A stretch of 64,000 nt of DNA from Arthrobacter sp. U41 (GTDB taxonomy: Bacteria > Actinomycetota > Actinomycetes > Actinomycetales > Micrococcaceae). Positions 17,376-25,929 of the stretch are shown here, in pieces. Under the pieces are notes generated by a model that did not search any database, had not been told where the DNA came from, and worked only from the letters and a program-made list of their open reading frames with translations. The position numbers were made by a program, and so were the translations under genes. Each line of letters opens with the position of its first letter. Position 1 is the stretch's first letter. The stretch is from contig NZ_VEGI01000006.1 of assembly GCF_007679325.1 (NCBI RefSeq), forward strand, positions 124,001 to 188,000, written 5' to 3'.

Positions 17376-19147
17376 ATTTGAGTGTGGACAACAGGACGGC
17401 GTTGAGTGTTGAACTCAGGGAGGCGGCGGAGGCCGTTGCCACGTCTGCTGCCGCGTTGGCTGTTCTTGCTGGTGTGGGTGTGGGTGTGGATGTCGAGGAT
17501 CAGCCGGGGGCTGATCGGTTGCGGGATGTGGCGGATGCCTGTCTGGAAGGGTTCGCGGAGGTCCGCCGGCTGGAGGCCCGGGCTGCGGCGTTGAAGGTGC
17601 GGCTGGCCGCGGAGTACGCGGCGGCCGCTGCGGCGTTGGCGGCCCCGGCGGCGTCTCCGCAGGAATGTACTGCCCGGGACATGGCGGTGGTGGCCGAGGT
17701 CGCATGTGTGCTCACCGTCAGCGAACGTTCTGCCTCCGCCCTCCTGTCCGACGCTCAGGAATTGACGACGGCGCTGCCGCTGACCCTGGGGGCCTTGCAG
17801 GCCGGGGCGATTTCGTGGCAGCACGCCCGGATCATGGTCGACGAAACCGCCGGGCTGGACGCGGCCGGGGCGGCGGCGCTGGAGGCGCATTTCCTGGACC
17901 CGGACGTATCGGACCCGGCCCGGGGGTGTCCGGCCGGGGAGCTGGTGCCGGGCCGGTTCCGGGCCAAGGCACGGGTGTGGCGGGAACGCCACCACCCGGT
18001 GAGCATCGAAAAACGCCATAGGAAGTGTGCGGCGGACCGGAGGGTCGAGTTCGTCCCGGACCGCGACGGCATGGCCTGGCTCAACTCCTACCTCCCGGCG
18101 GACACCGCTGCGGGGATCTGGGAAAGGACCACCGCCGGGGCCCGGGCGCTGCAGGGCCCGGGCGAGTCCCGGACTTTGACCCAGCTCCGAGCCGACATCG
18201 CGGCCAGCCTGCTTCTGAGCAGCGGACTTGCCGACAGCGTGACAGTAACCCCAGCCAGCGGGACAAGAACCCCGGCCGGGGAGGGGCTAGCCGGCGCGGT
18301 GGACGGCGCCAGTGCCGGCCGCATGGCCGAACCGGGGATCTGCGGGGGTGTGCCGGTCCCGCGGGCGCAGGTCCTGGTCACCGTCCCGGTGATGTCCCTC
18401 CTGGGCCTCACGGATGAACCGGCGATGCTGGACGGGTACGGGCCGATCCCGCCGTCCATGGCCAGACGCCTGATCGCCGACGGCGCCGACTCGTTCCACC
18501 GGGTTCTGATAGACCCGCGGGACGGGGCGCCGCTGGAAATCGGCCGGACCAGCTACCGCATCCCGAGGTCCGTGCGGCAATGGCTCCGGCTCCGGGACGG
18601 AAAATGTCCCTTCCCGGGCTGCAACAACCCCTCCCTCGACAACGAGGCAGACCACCTGCTGGCCTGGGCCGGCGGAGGCACCACCGGAATCTCCAACCTC
18701 GGCCAGCCCTGCCGCAAACACCACCGCCTCAAACACACCTCCGCCTGGACACCCACCGGCGCCAGCAAGGACCATCCGCCGGGATGGATTTCACCGTCAG
18801 GACGGCACTATCGCAGCGAACACCAGGACTGGGAACCACCCCACTGGCCAGGCCGCATTCTCCGCATAGATGACGGACCGAACCGAAGCATTCCCCCGGA
18901 CCCCGGCCCGCTCAAAGACGAAGGCCCCGAGCCGGACCTGCCTCCCGACCCGTTCCCGGACTGGCACGAATTCATTGCCCGGCACGAATGGCCTGTGGCG
19001 GAAATGGACGATCAGGGCTGGCTGGTGCCCCTCGACCAGTCATTTCCGGAAGACCTCCCGTGGCAACTTGTCTGGACGGCTGGGGCTGAAGCCTGCCGCC
19101 ACCGCGCTTTCGAGGGAACTGCGCAAGCGAGGCAACTGCGCAACTAG
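17333..19147 (+). CDS. DUF222/HNH endonuclease (13E12-repeat type)
   Basis: A protein of up to 604 residues with an N-terminal helical DUF222 region (about 20-330) and a C-terminal HNH nuclease domain. The HNH zinc site shows CPFPGC at 425-430, a NEADHLLAW segment and CRKHHRLKH. These genes are common, multi-copy and often variable in Arthrobacter and mycobacteria (13E12 family); their biological role is unclear. The start is uncertain: GTG 17333, 17348 and 17384 are all in frame and none has a strong ribosome site. The stop overlaps that of the converging GNAT gene (CTAG). Confidence 0.88.
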   Translation: MTARSVKNVVASRDDLSVDNRTALSVELREAAEAVATSAAALAVLAGVGVGVDVEDQPGADRLRDVADACLEGFAEVRRLEARAAALKVRLAAEYAAAAAALAAPAASPQECTARDMAVVAEVACVLTVSERSASALLSDAQELTTALPLTLGALQAGAISWQHARIMVDETAGLDAAGAAALEAHFLDPDVSDPARGCPAGELVPGRFRAKARVWRERHHPVSIEKRHRKCAADRRVEFVPDRDGMAWLNSYLPADTAAGIWERTTAGARALQGPGESRTLTQLRADIAASLLLSSGLADSVTVTPASGTRTPAGEGLAGAVDGASAGRMAEPGICGGVPVPRAQVLVTVPVMSLLGLTDEPAMLDGYGPIPPSMARRLIADGADSFHRVLIDPRDGAPLEIGRTSYRIPRSVRQWLRLRDGKCPFPGCNNPSLDNEADHLLAWAGGGTTGISNLGQPCRKHHRLKHTSAWTPTGASKDHPPGWISPSGRHYRSEHQDWEPPHWPGRILRIDDGPNRSIPPDPGPLKDEGPEPDLPPDPFPDWHEFIARHEWPVAEMDDQGWLVPLDQSFPEDLPWQLVWTAGAEACRHRAFEGTAQARQLRN

Positions 19148-19569
19148 CGGAACTGCGCAAAGACCCTCACCGGTTCGGGACGAAAATCCGAGCCTTCCGT
19201 GAAACCCACGGCCTCATAGAAGGCACGTTGTCCGGGTTCGTCGTCGGTGATCAGCACCAGTTGCCGGACATGCTCGTAACGCTTCTGCACGGCGTCGAGC
19301 AGCGCGCGGCCGGCACCTGATTTCTGGAAGGCCGGATCCACCAAGATGTCCTGCACGTAACAGATGGTGGCGTCGTCCGAGACCGCGCGGGCCAGCCCAA
19401 CCAGCCCGCCGCCGCCAGTCCGGGCAGTGACAACGAAGGAAGAGCCGCGGATGGCGCGGGAGAGGACGCCGGGTTCGCGGGTATACGCAGTCCAGCCCAC
19501 GGACTGGTACAGCGCCAGCACCTCGGAGTCGGAAACTGGCGTGCCGGCAAGGACCGTGAACTCAGGCAT
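19144..19569 (-). CDS. GNAT-family N-acetyltransferase
   Basis: A 141-residue acetyltransferase. The acetyl-CoA-binding motif A reads ILVDPAFQKSGAGRALLDAV, followed by GQRAFYEAVGFTEG typical of motif B. The substrate cannot be assigned. ATG 19569 (MPEFTVLAG) was chosen over the ATG at 19611 because it gives the standard domain start. The gene ends in the same CTAG as the HNH gene. Confidence 0.85.
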   Translation of the reverse strand: MPEFTVLAGTPVSDSEVLALYQSVGWTAYTREPGVLSRAIRGSSFVVTARTGGGGLVGLARAVSDDATICYVQDILVDPAFQKSGAGRALLDAVQKRYEHVRQLVLITDDEPGQRAFYEAVGFTEGSDFRPEPVRVFAQFR

Positions 19570-19684
19570 CGGAACAGTGTCGCACACCGGCGTACCCCGC
19601 GGCCCGGGCAAGAGGTGTTAGCGTATCGCCGAACGTGCGCTGCGGTCCGGGTCTGCTGTGGCGCCAACCCAGGAGGGACGACCT

Positions 19685-20335
19685 ATGAGCTCATCCGCGG
19701 GCCACAATCGTGGAGCGGCTGCGGACGCCGACGGGTCCCCAGCACCCAGGGCTTCACCAGCGCACACACCCCCGGCTGCGCCCTCCCGGGTCCTCTTCTA
19801 CGGAGTAACCGGTAGCGGCAAGTCGTCCGCCGCCCGCGCCTACGCCAAGGCCACGGGGCTGCCTGAGTTCTCGGCGGACGATGACATTGGCTGGCTGCCC
19901 GGGTGGCAGCAGCGCACCGTGGAGGAGCAACGGGACATCGCCGCCGGGATTGCGGCCCAGGACCGCTGGGTGCTGGACAGCGCCTACGGTGTCTGGCGCG
20001 ACGTTGTTGTGCCGCGGGCGGAGCTCGTCGTCGGCCTGGATTATCCGCGCTGGCTCTCGCTGGCCAGGCTGATACGCCGATCGCTGCGGCGGGCCTTGAC
20101 CCGCGAACCCGTCTGCAACGGCAATCACGAAACCCTGGCCCGGCTTTTCGTCGAAGACTCGATTCTCCGCTGGCATTTCCGGTCGTTCACCAGGAAACGC
20201 CAGGTTATGCGGGGACTCCAGGCCGACCCTGCCATGCCGCCGGCGATCCTCTTCCGTCATCCCCGGCAGCTTGACGCCTGGCTCGCGCAGCTGCCCGCCA
20301 AGGACGGGCGGTCCGGGCGGGCCGAAGGCCTCTGA
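19685..20335 (+). CDS. P-loop NTPase, adenylate-kinase/FlaR-like
   Basis: A 216-residue protein with a Walker A motif GVTGSGKSS near residue 40 after a disordered Ala/Pro-rich start. The following segment (FSADDDIGWLPGWQQRT) and the RLIRRSLRRALTRE region match small topology-modulation/adenylate-kinase-like ATPases often annotated as FlaR. The true reaction is unknown, probably a nucleotide or small-molecule kinase. AGGAGGGA about 8 nt before the ATG at 19685 fixes the start. Confidence 0.75.
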   Translation: MSSSAGHNRGAAADADGSPAPRASPAHTPPAAPSRVLFYGVTGSGKSSAARAYAKATGLPEFSADDDIGWLPGWQQRTVEEQRDIAAGIAAQDRWVLDSAYGVWRDVVVPRAELVVGLDYPRWLSLARLIRRSLRRALTREPVCNGNHETLARLFVEDSILRWHFRSFTRKRQVMRGLQADPAMPPAILFRHPRQLDAWLAQLPAKDGRSGRAEGL

Positions 20336-20357
20336 CCGAACAACGGCGGAACGTGCT

Positions 20358-20363
20358 TACGCT
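20358..20363 (+). promoter_or_regulatory. -10 element of 20370 gene (leaderless)
   Basis: TACGCT lies 6 nt before the ATG at 20370, with no Shine-Dalgarno. Confidence 0.4.
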
Positions 20364-20369
20364 GGACCC

Positions 20370-20762
20370 ATGGCTGAACTCAAGGTCCCGCATGGGCTGC
20401 GGGAGGCTGATCGCGCTTCCCTGCTCAGGGCCGTGAAAACAATACATACCTTTGCGTGGTTCACCATCGAGGCCTGCATGGTCTACGTCCTGTATGCCGG
20501 TGCCCGCGGCCGCACCGACAGGAAAGTGGGCCTGGCCGCTGGCGTTGTGGCGACTGAGACCTTGGTCTTTGCCGCCAACGGATTTCATTGCCCGCTGACC
20601 GCCGTGGCGAAGGACCTGGGCGACGAGACGGGCTCTGTCACCGACATTTATCTGCCGCGGTGGTTCGCGAGGAACCTCCCTGGCATCCACGTACCGTTGA
20701 TCCTCGCCGCCGTGCTGTTGCACTGGCGCAACTACCGGGCCGCCGGCGGCACCAAGGTGTAG
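20370..20762 (+). CDS. Small membrane protein, function unknown
   Basis: A 130-residue protein with about three hydrophobic segments: FTIEACMVYVLYAG, VGLAAGVVATETLVFAAN and VPLILAAVLLHWRNY. A conserved-looking NGFHCPLTAVAKDLGDE loop with Cys and His lies between the second and third. No family was recognised. A leaderless start is suggested by the -10 hexamer 6 nt upstream of the ATG. Confidence 0.65.
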   Translation: MAELKVPHGLREADRASLLRAVKTIHTFAWFTIEACMVYVLYAGARGRTDRKVGLAAGVVATETLVFAANGFHCPLTAVAKDLGDETGSVTDIYLPRWFARNLPGIHVPLILAAVLLHWRNYRAAGGTKV

Positions 20763-20895
20763 GGAACATCCGTGACCTGGGTGGACCGCCCGGCAACGCC
20801 GGCCGCGGCCAGCGCCAGGGTTCAGCTGGCATCCGCCCGGCCCGCCCGGTCACCCCGCCGCCGGCGCGCCCGGCCACCGCGCCGAGATGCGCGGC

Positions 20896-21702
20896 CTACT
20901 TCTTACCGAACAGGCCGCCCAGGATCCCGCCGAGCCCGCCAGATCCGTCGCGCCCCTCTTCCTCGTTTTTACGCTCCACCGGCTGGCTCTCCGGGAAGTC
21001 GACGTCGATCAGCTCACCGGGACGCGGCGCCCCGCCGGCGGGCTGGCCCTGCGGGAAGGCCTGCGGTTCCAGCGGAGAGTCCTGTCCGGCCTCCGGCGCA
21101 GCTGCCTGAGACGACGGCTGGCCGCCGCCAAGGATCCCGCCCAGCAGATCGCCCAGCCCGCCCATGCCGCTGGCGCCGCCGGCAGCAGCGCCGCCACCCA
21201 GGATCCCGCCCAGAATTCCGCCGAGGTCAATGCCGCCCGGACCGCCCGACCCACCGGCGCCGCCGGACCCGCCCGCTTCAGCCGACTGCCCGCGGCCGCC
21301 GAGGATCTTGTTCGCAAGATAGGACATCACGATCGGCGCCAGGATCGGCAGCAGCTTCTTCATCAGGTCGCCGCCGACGCCGCCGAGCTGGGACGTCCCG
21401 GCCAGCTGGCTGGCCACCTGGTCCTGCTGCCCGCCGAAGACGTGGCTCACGATCTTTTCACCGTCGGCCGTGTCCACCTGCGCGACGTCGACGCCGCCCT
21501 CCAGCAGCCCGTCCTGGTGCTGGCCGAGCGCGGACTCCAGCGACGCGGCGCCGTCGGAAGCCTGCGCGTTGACCTGCATTCCGGCCAGCAGCGTGGGCAC
21601 GGCGGCCTCCACCGCGGCCTGGGCGGTCTGCTGGTCGGTGCCGAGCAGGCCGGCAATCTGGTCTACCGGAATCTGCCGCAGGATGTCGTGGAGCTCGGTC
21701 AT
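20896..21702 (-). CDS. DUF937-domain protein
   Basis: A 268-residue protein. Residues about 1-135 form a DUF937 domain (LHDILRQIPVDQIAGLLGTD, then QKVVSHVFGGQ-like text and LMKKLLPILAPIVMSYLANK). The rest is Gly-rich with several GGILGG units and a final GGLGGILGGLFGKK. DUF937 is widespread with unknown role. ATG 21702 has AAGGAG 6 nt upstream; the open frame continues far upstream to 23061 but that part is an antisense shadow of ribF. Confidence 0.82.
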   Translation of the reverse strand: MTELHDILRQIPVDQIAGLLGTDQQTAQAAVEAAVPTLLAGMQVNAQASDGAASLESALGQHQDGLLEGGVDVAQVDTADGEKIVSHVFGGQQDQVASQLAGTSQLGGVGGDLMKKLLPILAPIVMSYLANKILGGRGQSAEAGGSGGAGGSGGPGGIDLGGILGGILGGGAAAGGASGMGGLGDLLGGILGGGQPSSQAAAPEAGQDSPLEPQAFPQGQPAGGAPRPGELIDVDFPESQPVERKNEEEGRDGSGGLGGILGGLFGKK

Positions 21703-21936
21703 GGGGTACTCCTTCAGCCGCATGTCGGTGCGGGCTTCGCTGGAACCGGCGCCAGGGCAGGCGCCGCCGGACTGTTGCCCTTGCATCGTAGTCCGGGCAT
21801 CCTGAACGCGAAAGAACGCCCCCGGGGGCCGGGAACGCCGTCGGAGACCTGCCACGTTTGCGGGTAATCTAGGAGAGTTCCGGAGCGGGCAGGTTTCTCC
21901 GGAGAAGCACATGGCAGGAAGCAAAAGGCGAGGTTG

Positions 21937-22932
21937 ATGGTCCACATCTGGAACGATCCGTCCGAAGTCCCGGCGGACTTTGGTCCTTCCGTCGTTACCT
22001 TCGGAAACTTCGATGGCGTTCACCGCGGTCACCAGCAGGTGCTCTCGCAGCTCATCCGCGTCGCCCGCCTGAACCACGCCAAGGCCGTCGCCATCACCTT
22101 CGACCCGCATCCGGCGCAGGTCCACCGCCCCGAATCCGCCCCCGAACTGATCATGGGCCTGGAGGACAAGCTGGTGGCGCTTGGCGAACTGGGCCTCGAC
22201 GCCGTGCTGGTGATGAAGTACTCCCTCGAGCTGGCCAGCCTCACACCCGAAGAATTCGTCGCCGACATCCTGGTCGGCAGCCTCAAGGCCAGCCACGTGG
22301 TGATCGGCCACGACGCCCGGTTCGGCCGGGGCAACTCCGGGGACCTGGACACCATGCAGGAGCTCGGCAGGAAGCTCGGCTTCGAGGTGCTGGTCATCAG
22401 CGAGTTCGGCTCGGAAGGCTTCCCGCTGCACGGCGACGTGCACGACGACGGCGGCACGGACCGCCGCTGCTCCTCCACCTGGGTGCGCGAGGCTCTGAGC
22501 GAGGGCGACGTGGCCACGGCCGCCGCCGTCCTGGGGCGGGCGCACCGGATGCGCGGCGAGGTGGTCCACGGCGCCGCGCGCGGCCGCGACCTCGGCTTCC
22601 CCACGGCCAACCTCGCCGCCGACGCCAGCGGCTACATCCCGGCGGACGGCATCTACGCCGGCTGGCTCGTGGACCAGGCCGGAACGCGCTGGCCCGCCGC
22701 GATCTCCGTCGGTTCCAACCCCACGTTCTACGGCGTCAGCCGGCAGGTCGAAGCCCATGTCATCGACCGCCCGGAAGAAGCTGTTGAGGACTTTGATCTG
22801 TACGGCCAGACAGTTGTGGTGGAATTCGTCGCCCGGCTGCGGGGGATGGTGGCGTACCGTGGCCCTGAGGCCTTGGTGGACCAGATGCGCCTGGACGTGG
22901 TCCAGGCCCACAACATCCTGTTCGCCCGCTAA
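21937..22932 (+). CDS. ribF: Bifunctional riboflavin kinase/FMN adenylyltransferase RibF
   Basis: A 331-residue enzyme that turns riboflavin into FMN and then FAD. The N-terminal adenylyltransferase domain has FGNFDGVHRGHQQVL and the nucleotide-binding text VIGHDARFGRGNSGD. The C-terminal kinase domain has GRDLGFPTANL. ATG 21937 was taken rather than the TTG just before it. It is divergent from the DUF937 gene. It lies upstream of rpsO and pnp as in most actinobacteria, here with the kyn genes inserted. Confidence 0.95.
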   Translation: MVHIWNDPSEVPADFGPSVVTFGNFDGVHRGHQQVLSQLIRVARLNHAKAVAITFDPHPAQVHRPESAPELIMGLEDKLVALGELGLDAVLVMKYSLELASLTPEEFVADILVGSLKASHVVIGHDARFGRGNSGDLDTMQELGRKLGFEVLVISEFGSEGFPLHGDVHDDGGTDRRCSSTWVREALSEGDVATAAAVLGRAHRMRGEVVHGAARGRDLGFPTANLAADASGYIPADGIYAGWLVDQAGTRWPAAISVGSNPTFYGVSRQVEAHVIDRPEEAVEDFDLYGQTVVVEFVARLRGMVAYRGPEALVDQMRLDVVQAHNILFAR

Positions 22933-23081
22933 GAAACTGCGCTCAAGAACCGCGCAAAACACTGGGCAGGACAGCTGCGCAACTGCCGGACAGGACCGCC
23001 GAGATGATTCGGAGCGGTCCCGGCGGCTCGCCGGCCGGTCGGCACTGAGACTCACAGCCATTTGGCAAGGAAGGCAAGACT

Positions 23082-23936
23082 GTGACCATTGAGAAGAATA
23101 CGCGGGAACTGGACAAGGAAATCGTCCGGGACTTCAGTTCCCGGATGAGCTACGCGTCCTACCTGCAGCTGCCGACGCTCCTCAGCGCCCAGCAGCCGGT
23201 CAGTACTCCGGAGCACCACGACGAGATGCTGTTCATCATCCAGCACCAGACCACGGAGCTGTGGCTCAAGCTGGTCCTGCACGAGCTCCGCAGCGCCGCC
23301 GCCTGGCTCCGCTCCGACGATCTCGGCTCGGCGCTGAAGGCGATCGCCCGGGTCAAGCACATCCAGAAGACCCTGACCGAGCAGTGGTCCGTGCTGGCCA
23401 CCCTGACGCCCACTGAGTACTCGCAGTTCCGCGGCTTCCTGGGCAACTCCTCCGGGTTCCAGTCCAGCCAGTACCGTGCGGTGGAATTCCTGCTCGGCAA
23501 CAAGAACCGCAAAATGCTGCCGGTGTTCGAATCCGACCCCGAGGCCCACGCGATGCTGCTGGAGCTCCTCGAATCCCCGAGCATCTACGACGACTTCCTC
23601 GCCTACCTCAAGCGCCAGGGCTTCGACGTTCCCGCGTCCCTGCTGGAACGGGACGTCACCCAGGCCCACGAATTCTGCGCCGAGCTGGTCCCGGTGTTCA
23701 AGTACATCTACGAGAACGCGGCTGACAACTGGGGCGCCTACGAGGCCTGCGAGGAACTCGTGGACCTCGAGGACAACTTCCAGCTTTGGCGGTTCCGGCA
23801 CCTGCGCACGGTGCAGCGCACCATCGGCATGAAGTCCGGGACCGGCGGCTCCAGCGGCGCGGCGTTCCTGCAAAAGGCCCTGGAACTGACTTTCTTCCCC
23901 GAGCTTTTCGCCGTCCGGACGGAGATCGGCCAGTGA
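23082..23936 (+). CDS. kynA: Tryptophan 2,3-dioxygenase
   Basis: A 284-residue haem enzyme that opens the indole ring of tryptophan to give N-formylkynurenine, the first step of the kynurenine route. The conserved text SYASYLQLPTLLSAQ, HHDEMLFIIQHQTTELWLKL and MFESDPEAHA-like segment (FESDPEAHAMLLELL) fits bacterial TDO. GTG 23082 has GGAAGG upstream. The stop overlaps the kynU start by 4 nt, so they form an operon. Confidence 0.93.
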   Translation: MTIEKNTRELDKEIVRDFSSRMSYASYLQLPTLLSAQQPVSTPEHHDEMLFIIQHQTTELWLKLVLHELRSAAAWLRSDDLGSALKAIARVKHIQKTLTEQWSVLATLTPTEYSQFRGFLGNSSGFQSSQYRAVEFLLGNKNRKMLPVFESDPEAHAMLLELLESPSIYDDFLAYLKRQGFDVPASLLERDVTQAHEFCAELVPVFKYIYENAADNWGAYEACEELVDLEDNFQLWRFRHLRTVQRTIGMKSGTGGSSGAAFLQKALELTFFPELFAVRTEIGQ

Positions 23937-25225
23937 GCGCCGTGCAGCCGGAAACCGCGGGCGCCCAGGCGCAGGCCACCGCCGGCAACAACACAGCACT
24001 CCTGCAGCGAGCCCGGGAACTGGACGCCGCCGACCCGCTCGGCGCCTACCGGGAGCACTTCATCGGCACGGACACGGAGCTGTCCTACCTGGACGGCAAC
24101 TCCCTGGGCCGCCCGCTCAAGCGCACCGTCACAGACATCAGCAGCTTCATCCAGGACAGCTGGGGCGGCCGGCTGATCCGCGGCTGGGACGAGGAATGGC
24201 TGGAACTCCCGCAAGCAATCGGCGACCAGCTCGGCCGGGCCGTCCTTGGCGCCGCGCCCGGGCAGACCATCATCGCCGATTCCACCACAGTGGTGCTCTA
24301 CAAGATGATCCGGGCCGCGCTGGCCGCCGTCACGGACCCGGCCCGCACCGAAATCGTGCTGGACACGGACAATTTCCCCACCGACCGCTACCTCGTCGAG
24401 GGCATCGCCCGCGAAGAAGGCCTCACGCTGCGCTGGATCGACGCCGACCCCGCCTCCGGTGTGACCGTCGAGCAGGTGCGGGCCGCCACCGGCCCGGCCA
24501 CCGCCGTCGTGGTCCTGAGCCAGATCGCCTACCGCTCCGGGTTCCTCGCAGACCTGCCGGGGATCACCGCGGCCGTGCACGACGCCGGCGCCCTGGTGGT
24601 GTGGGACCTGTGCCACTCCGCCGGTTCGGTGGAGATCGCCCTGGACGCCGCCGGCGTCGACTTCGCCGCCGGCTGCACTTACAAGTACCTCAACGGGGGA
24701 CCGGGCTCGCCCGCTTTCGCCTACGTCAACGCCCGCCACCTGCCCGGGCTGCAGCAGCCCATCTGGGGCTGGATGGGACGCAAGGACGCCTTCGAAATGG
24801 GGCCCGGCTATGAAGCCGCCGCCGGAATCCGCGGGTTCCTCAGCGGCACCCCCGCGATCTTCGGGATGCTCGCCATGCGCGGCACCCTGGACCTGCTCGA
24901 GGAGGTGGGCATGGCCGCGGTCCGGGAGAAGTCCCGCCTGCTGACCGCGTTCGCCGTCGAACTCCACGACGCCTGGCTGGCCCCGGCCGGCGTCGTGCTG
25001 TCGACGCCGCGGAATCCGGAGCTGCGCGGCAGCCACATCACGGTGGACCACCCGGCCTTCCGGGAAATGACCGCCGCGCTGTGGGACCAGGATGTCATTC
25101 CCGACTTCCGGGCGCCGCAGGGCATCCGGATCGGACTGTCCCCGCTCAGCACGTCCTTCACCGAGTTGTACCGCGGCATGGCGGCCATCAGGGAACGGCT
25201 GGCAGGGATCCCTTCCGGGGAGTAG
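23933..25225 (+). CDS. kynU: Kynureninase
   Basis: A 430-residue PLP enzyme that splits kynurenine into anthranilate and alanine. The PLP lysine is Lys251 in CTYKYLNGGPGSPAF; upstream YLDGNSLGRPLKRTV and WDLCHSAGSVE are family marks. GTG 23933 overlaps the kynA stop. The formamidase needed between KynA and KynU is not adjacent, so it must be encoded elsewhere. The gene pair likely lets the cell use tryptophan as a carbon/nitrogen source. Confidence 0.93.
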   Translation: MSAVQPETAGAQAQATAGNNTALLQRARELDAADPLGAYREHFIGTDTELSYLDGNSLGRPLKRTVTDISSFIQDSWGGRLIRGWDEEWLELPQAIGDQLGRAVLGAAPGQTIIADSTTVVLYKMIRAALAAVTDPARTEIVLDTDNFPTDRYLVEGIAREEGLTLRWIDADPASGVTVEQVRAATGPATAVVVLSQIAYRSGFLADLPGITAAVHDAGALVVWDLCHSAGSVEIALDAAGVDFAAGCTYKYLNGGPGSPAFAYVNARHLPGLQQPIWGWMGRKDAFEMGPGYEAAAGIRGFLSGTPAIFGMLAMRGTLDLLEEVGMAAVREKSRLLTAFAVELHDAWLAPAGVVLSTPRNPELRGSHITVDHPAFREMTAALWDQDVIPDFRAPQGIRIGLSPLSTSFTELYRGMAAIRERLAGIPSGE

Positions 25226-25238
25226 CAGGGCTGGCCGT

Positions 25239-25269
25239 TTCGACAAGATTAGCGGTGTGCCGGTAAACT
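25239..25269 (+). promoter_or_regulatory. Promoter of rpsO
   Basis: A -35-like TTCGAC (25239-25244) and -10 TAAACT (25264-25269) with a 19-nt spacer precede a 140-nt leader. The leader repeats GGATCCGGC near 25277 and 25341 and could hold S15 autoregulation, which is inferred only. Confidence 0.45.
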
Positions 25270-25410
25270 AAACGTTGGATCCGGCTGCAGTCCGTGGCGG
25301 CTGGCTCTTGTTGTGTACGGGAAGGCTCTTCTTTGGAGAGCGGATCCGGCGCGGCACCCCCGGCAGTGAGTTACTGATTCGGGCCTCACGGCACATCTCT
25401 AGGAGTTATT

Positions 25411-25680
25411 GTGGCACTTGAAGCCGCTGTAAAGCAGTCCATCATCAAGGATTTCGCAACGTCCGAGGGCGACACCGGTTCGCCGGAGGTCCAGGTTGCG
25501 GTCCTGACTCAGCGGATCAAGGATCTCACTGAGCACATGAAGGTGCACAAGCACGACTACCACACCCAGCGCGGTCTGCTGGCCATGGTTGGTCGTCGCA
25601 AGCGCATGCTGTCCTACCTCAAGAACACTGACATCACCCGCTACCGTAAGCTCATCGAGCGCCTCGGCCTGCGCCGCTAG
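25411..25680 (+). CDS. rpsO: 30S ribosomal protein S15
   Basis: An 89-residue ribosomal protein with the typical [20 protein letters not shown] and [20 protein letters not shown] segments that bind the 16S rRNA three-way junction. GTG at 25411 follows AGGAG at 25401-25405. It has its own promoter and a terminator, so it may be transcribed apart from pnp. Confidence 0.97.
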   Translation: MALEAAVKQSIIKDFATSEGDTGSPEVQVAVLTQRIKDLTEHMKVHKHDYHTQRGLLAMVGRRKRMLSYLKNTDITRYRKLIERLGLRR

Positions 25681-25692
25681 TCAGCTTTAAGG

Positions 25693-25727
25693 GGCGGCCC
25701 CTTCCGGACCGGAAAGGGCCGCCTTCT
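25693..25727 (+). terminator. Terminator after rpsO
   Basis: GGCGGCCC at 25693-25700 pairs with GGGCCGCC at 25716-25723, followed by TTCTT. It could also act as a processing site ahead of pnp. Confidence 0.75.
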
Positions 25728-25929
25728 TCAAACAAAAAACTCAACAGGAGGATCAACCGCATCACGCATTCGCGGTCTTCGGTAGTGATCCCCGGGAACG
25801 GCTTCAAGGAACGAAGCCTTAGCCCGTGGGTCTCGATCGATGACCGGGTGCAGTGCAGGCCAGTAGACAGATGCTGGGCTGGGTTGATGCGGCTGGACTC
25901 CGTGAACCATGAAACGGAGGTGACTCTCT

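Noticed and set aside
21703..23061. Upstream extension of the DUF937 frame
   Set aside because: It covers ribF on the opposite strand, and a good Shine-Dalgarno marks the real start at 21702.
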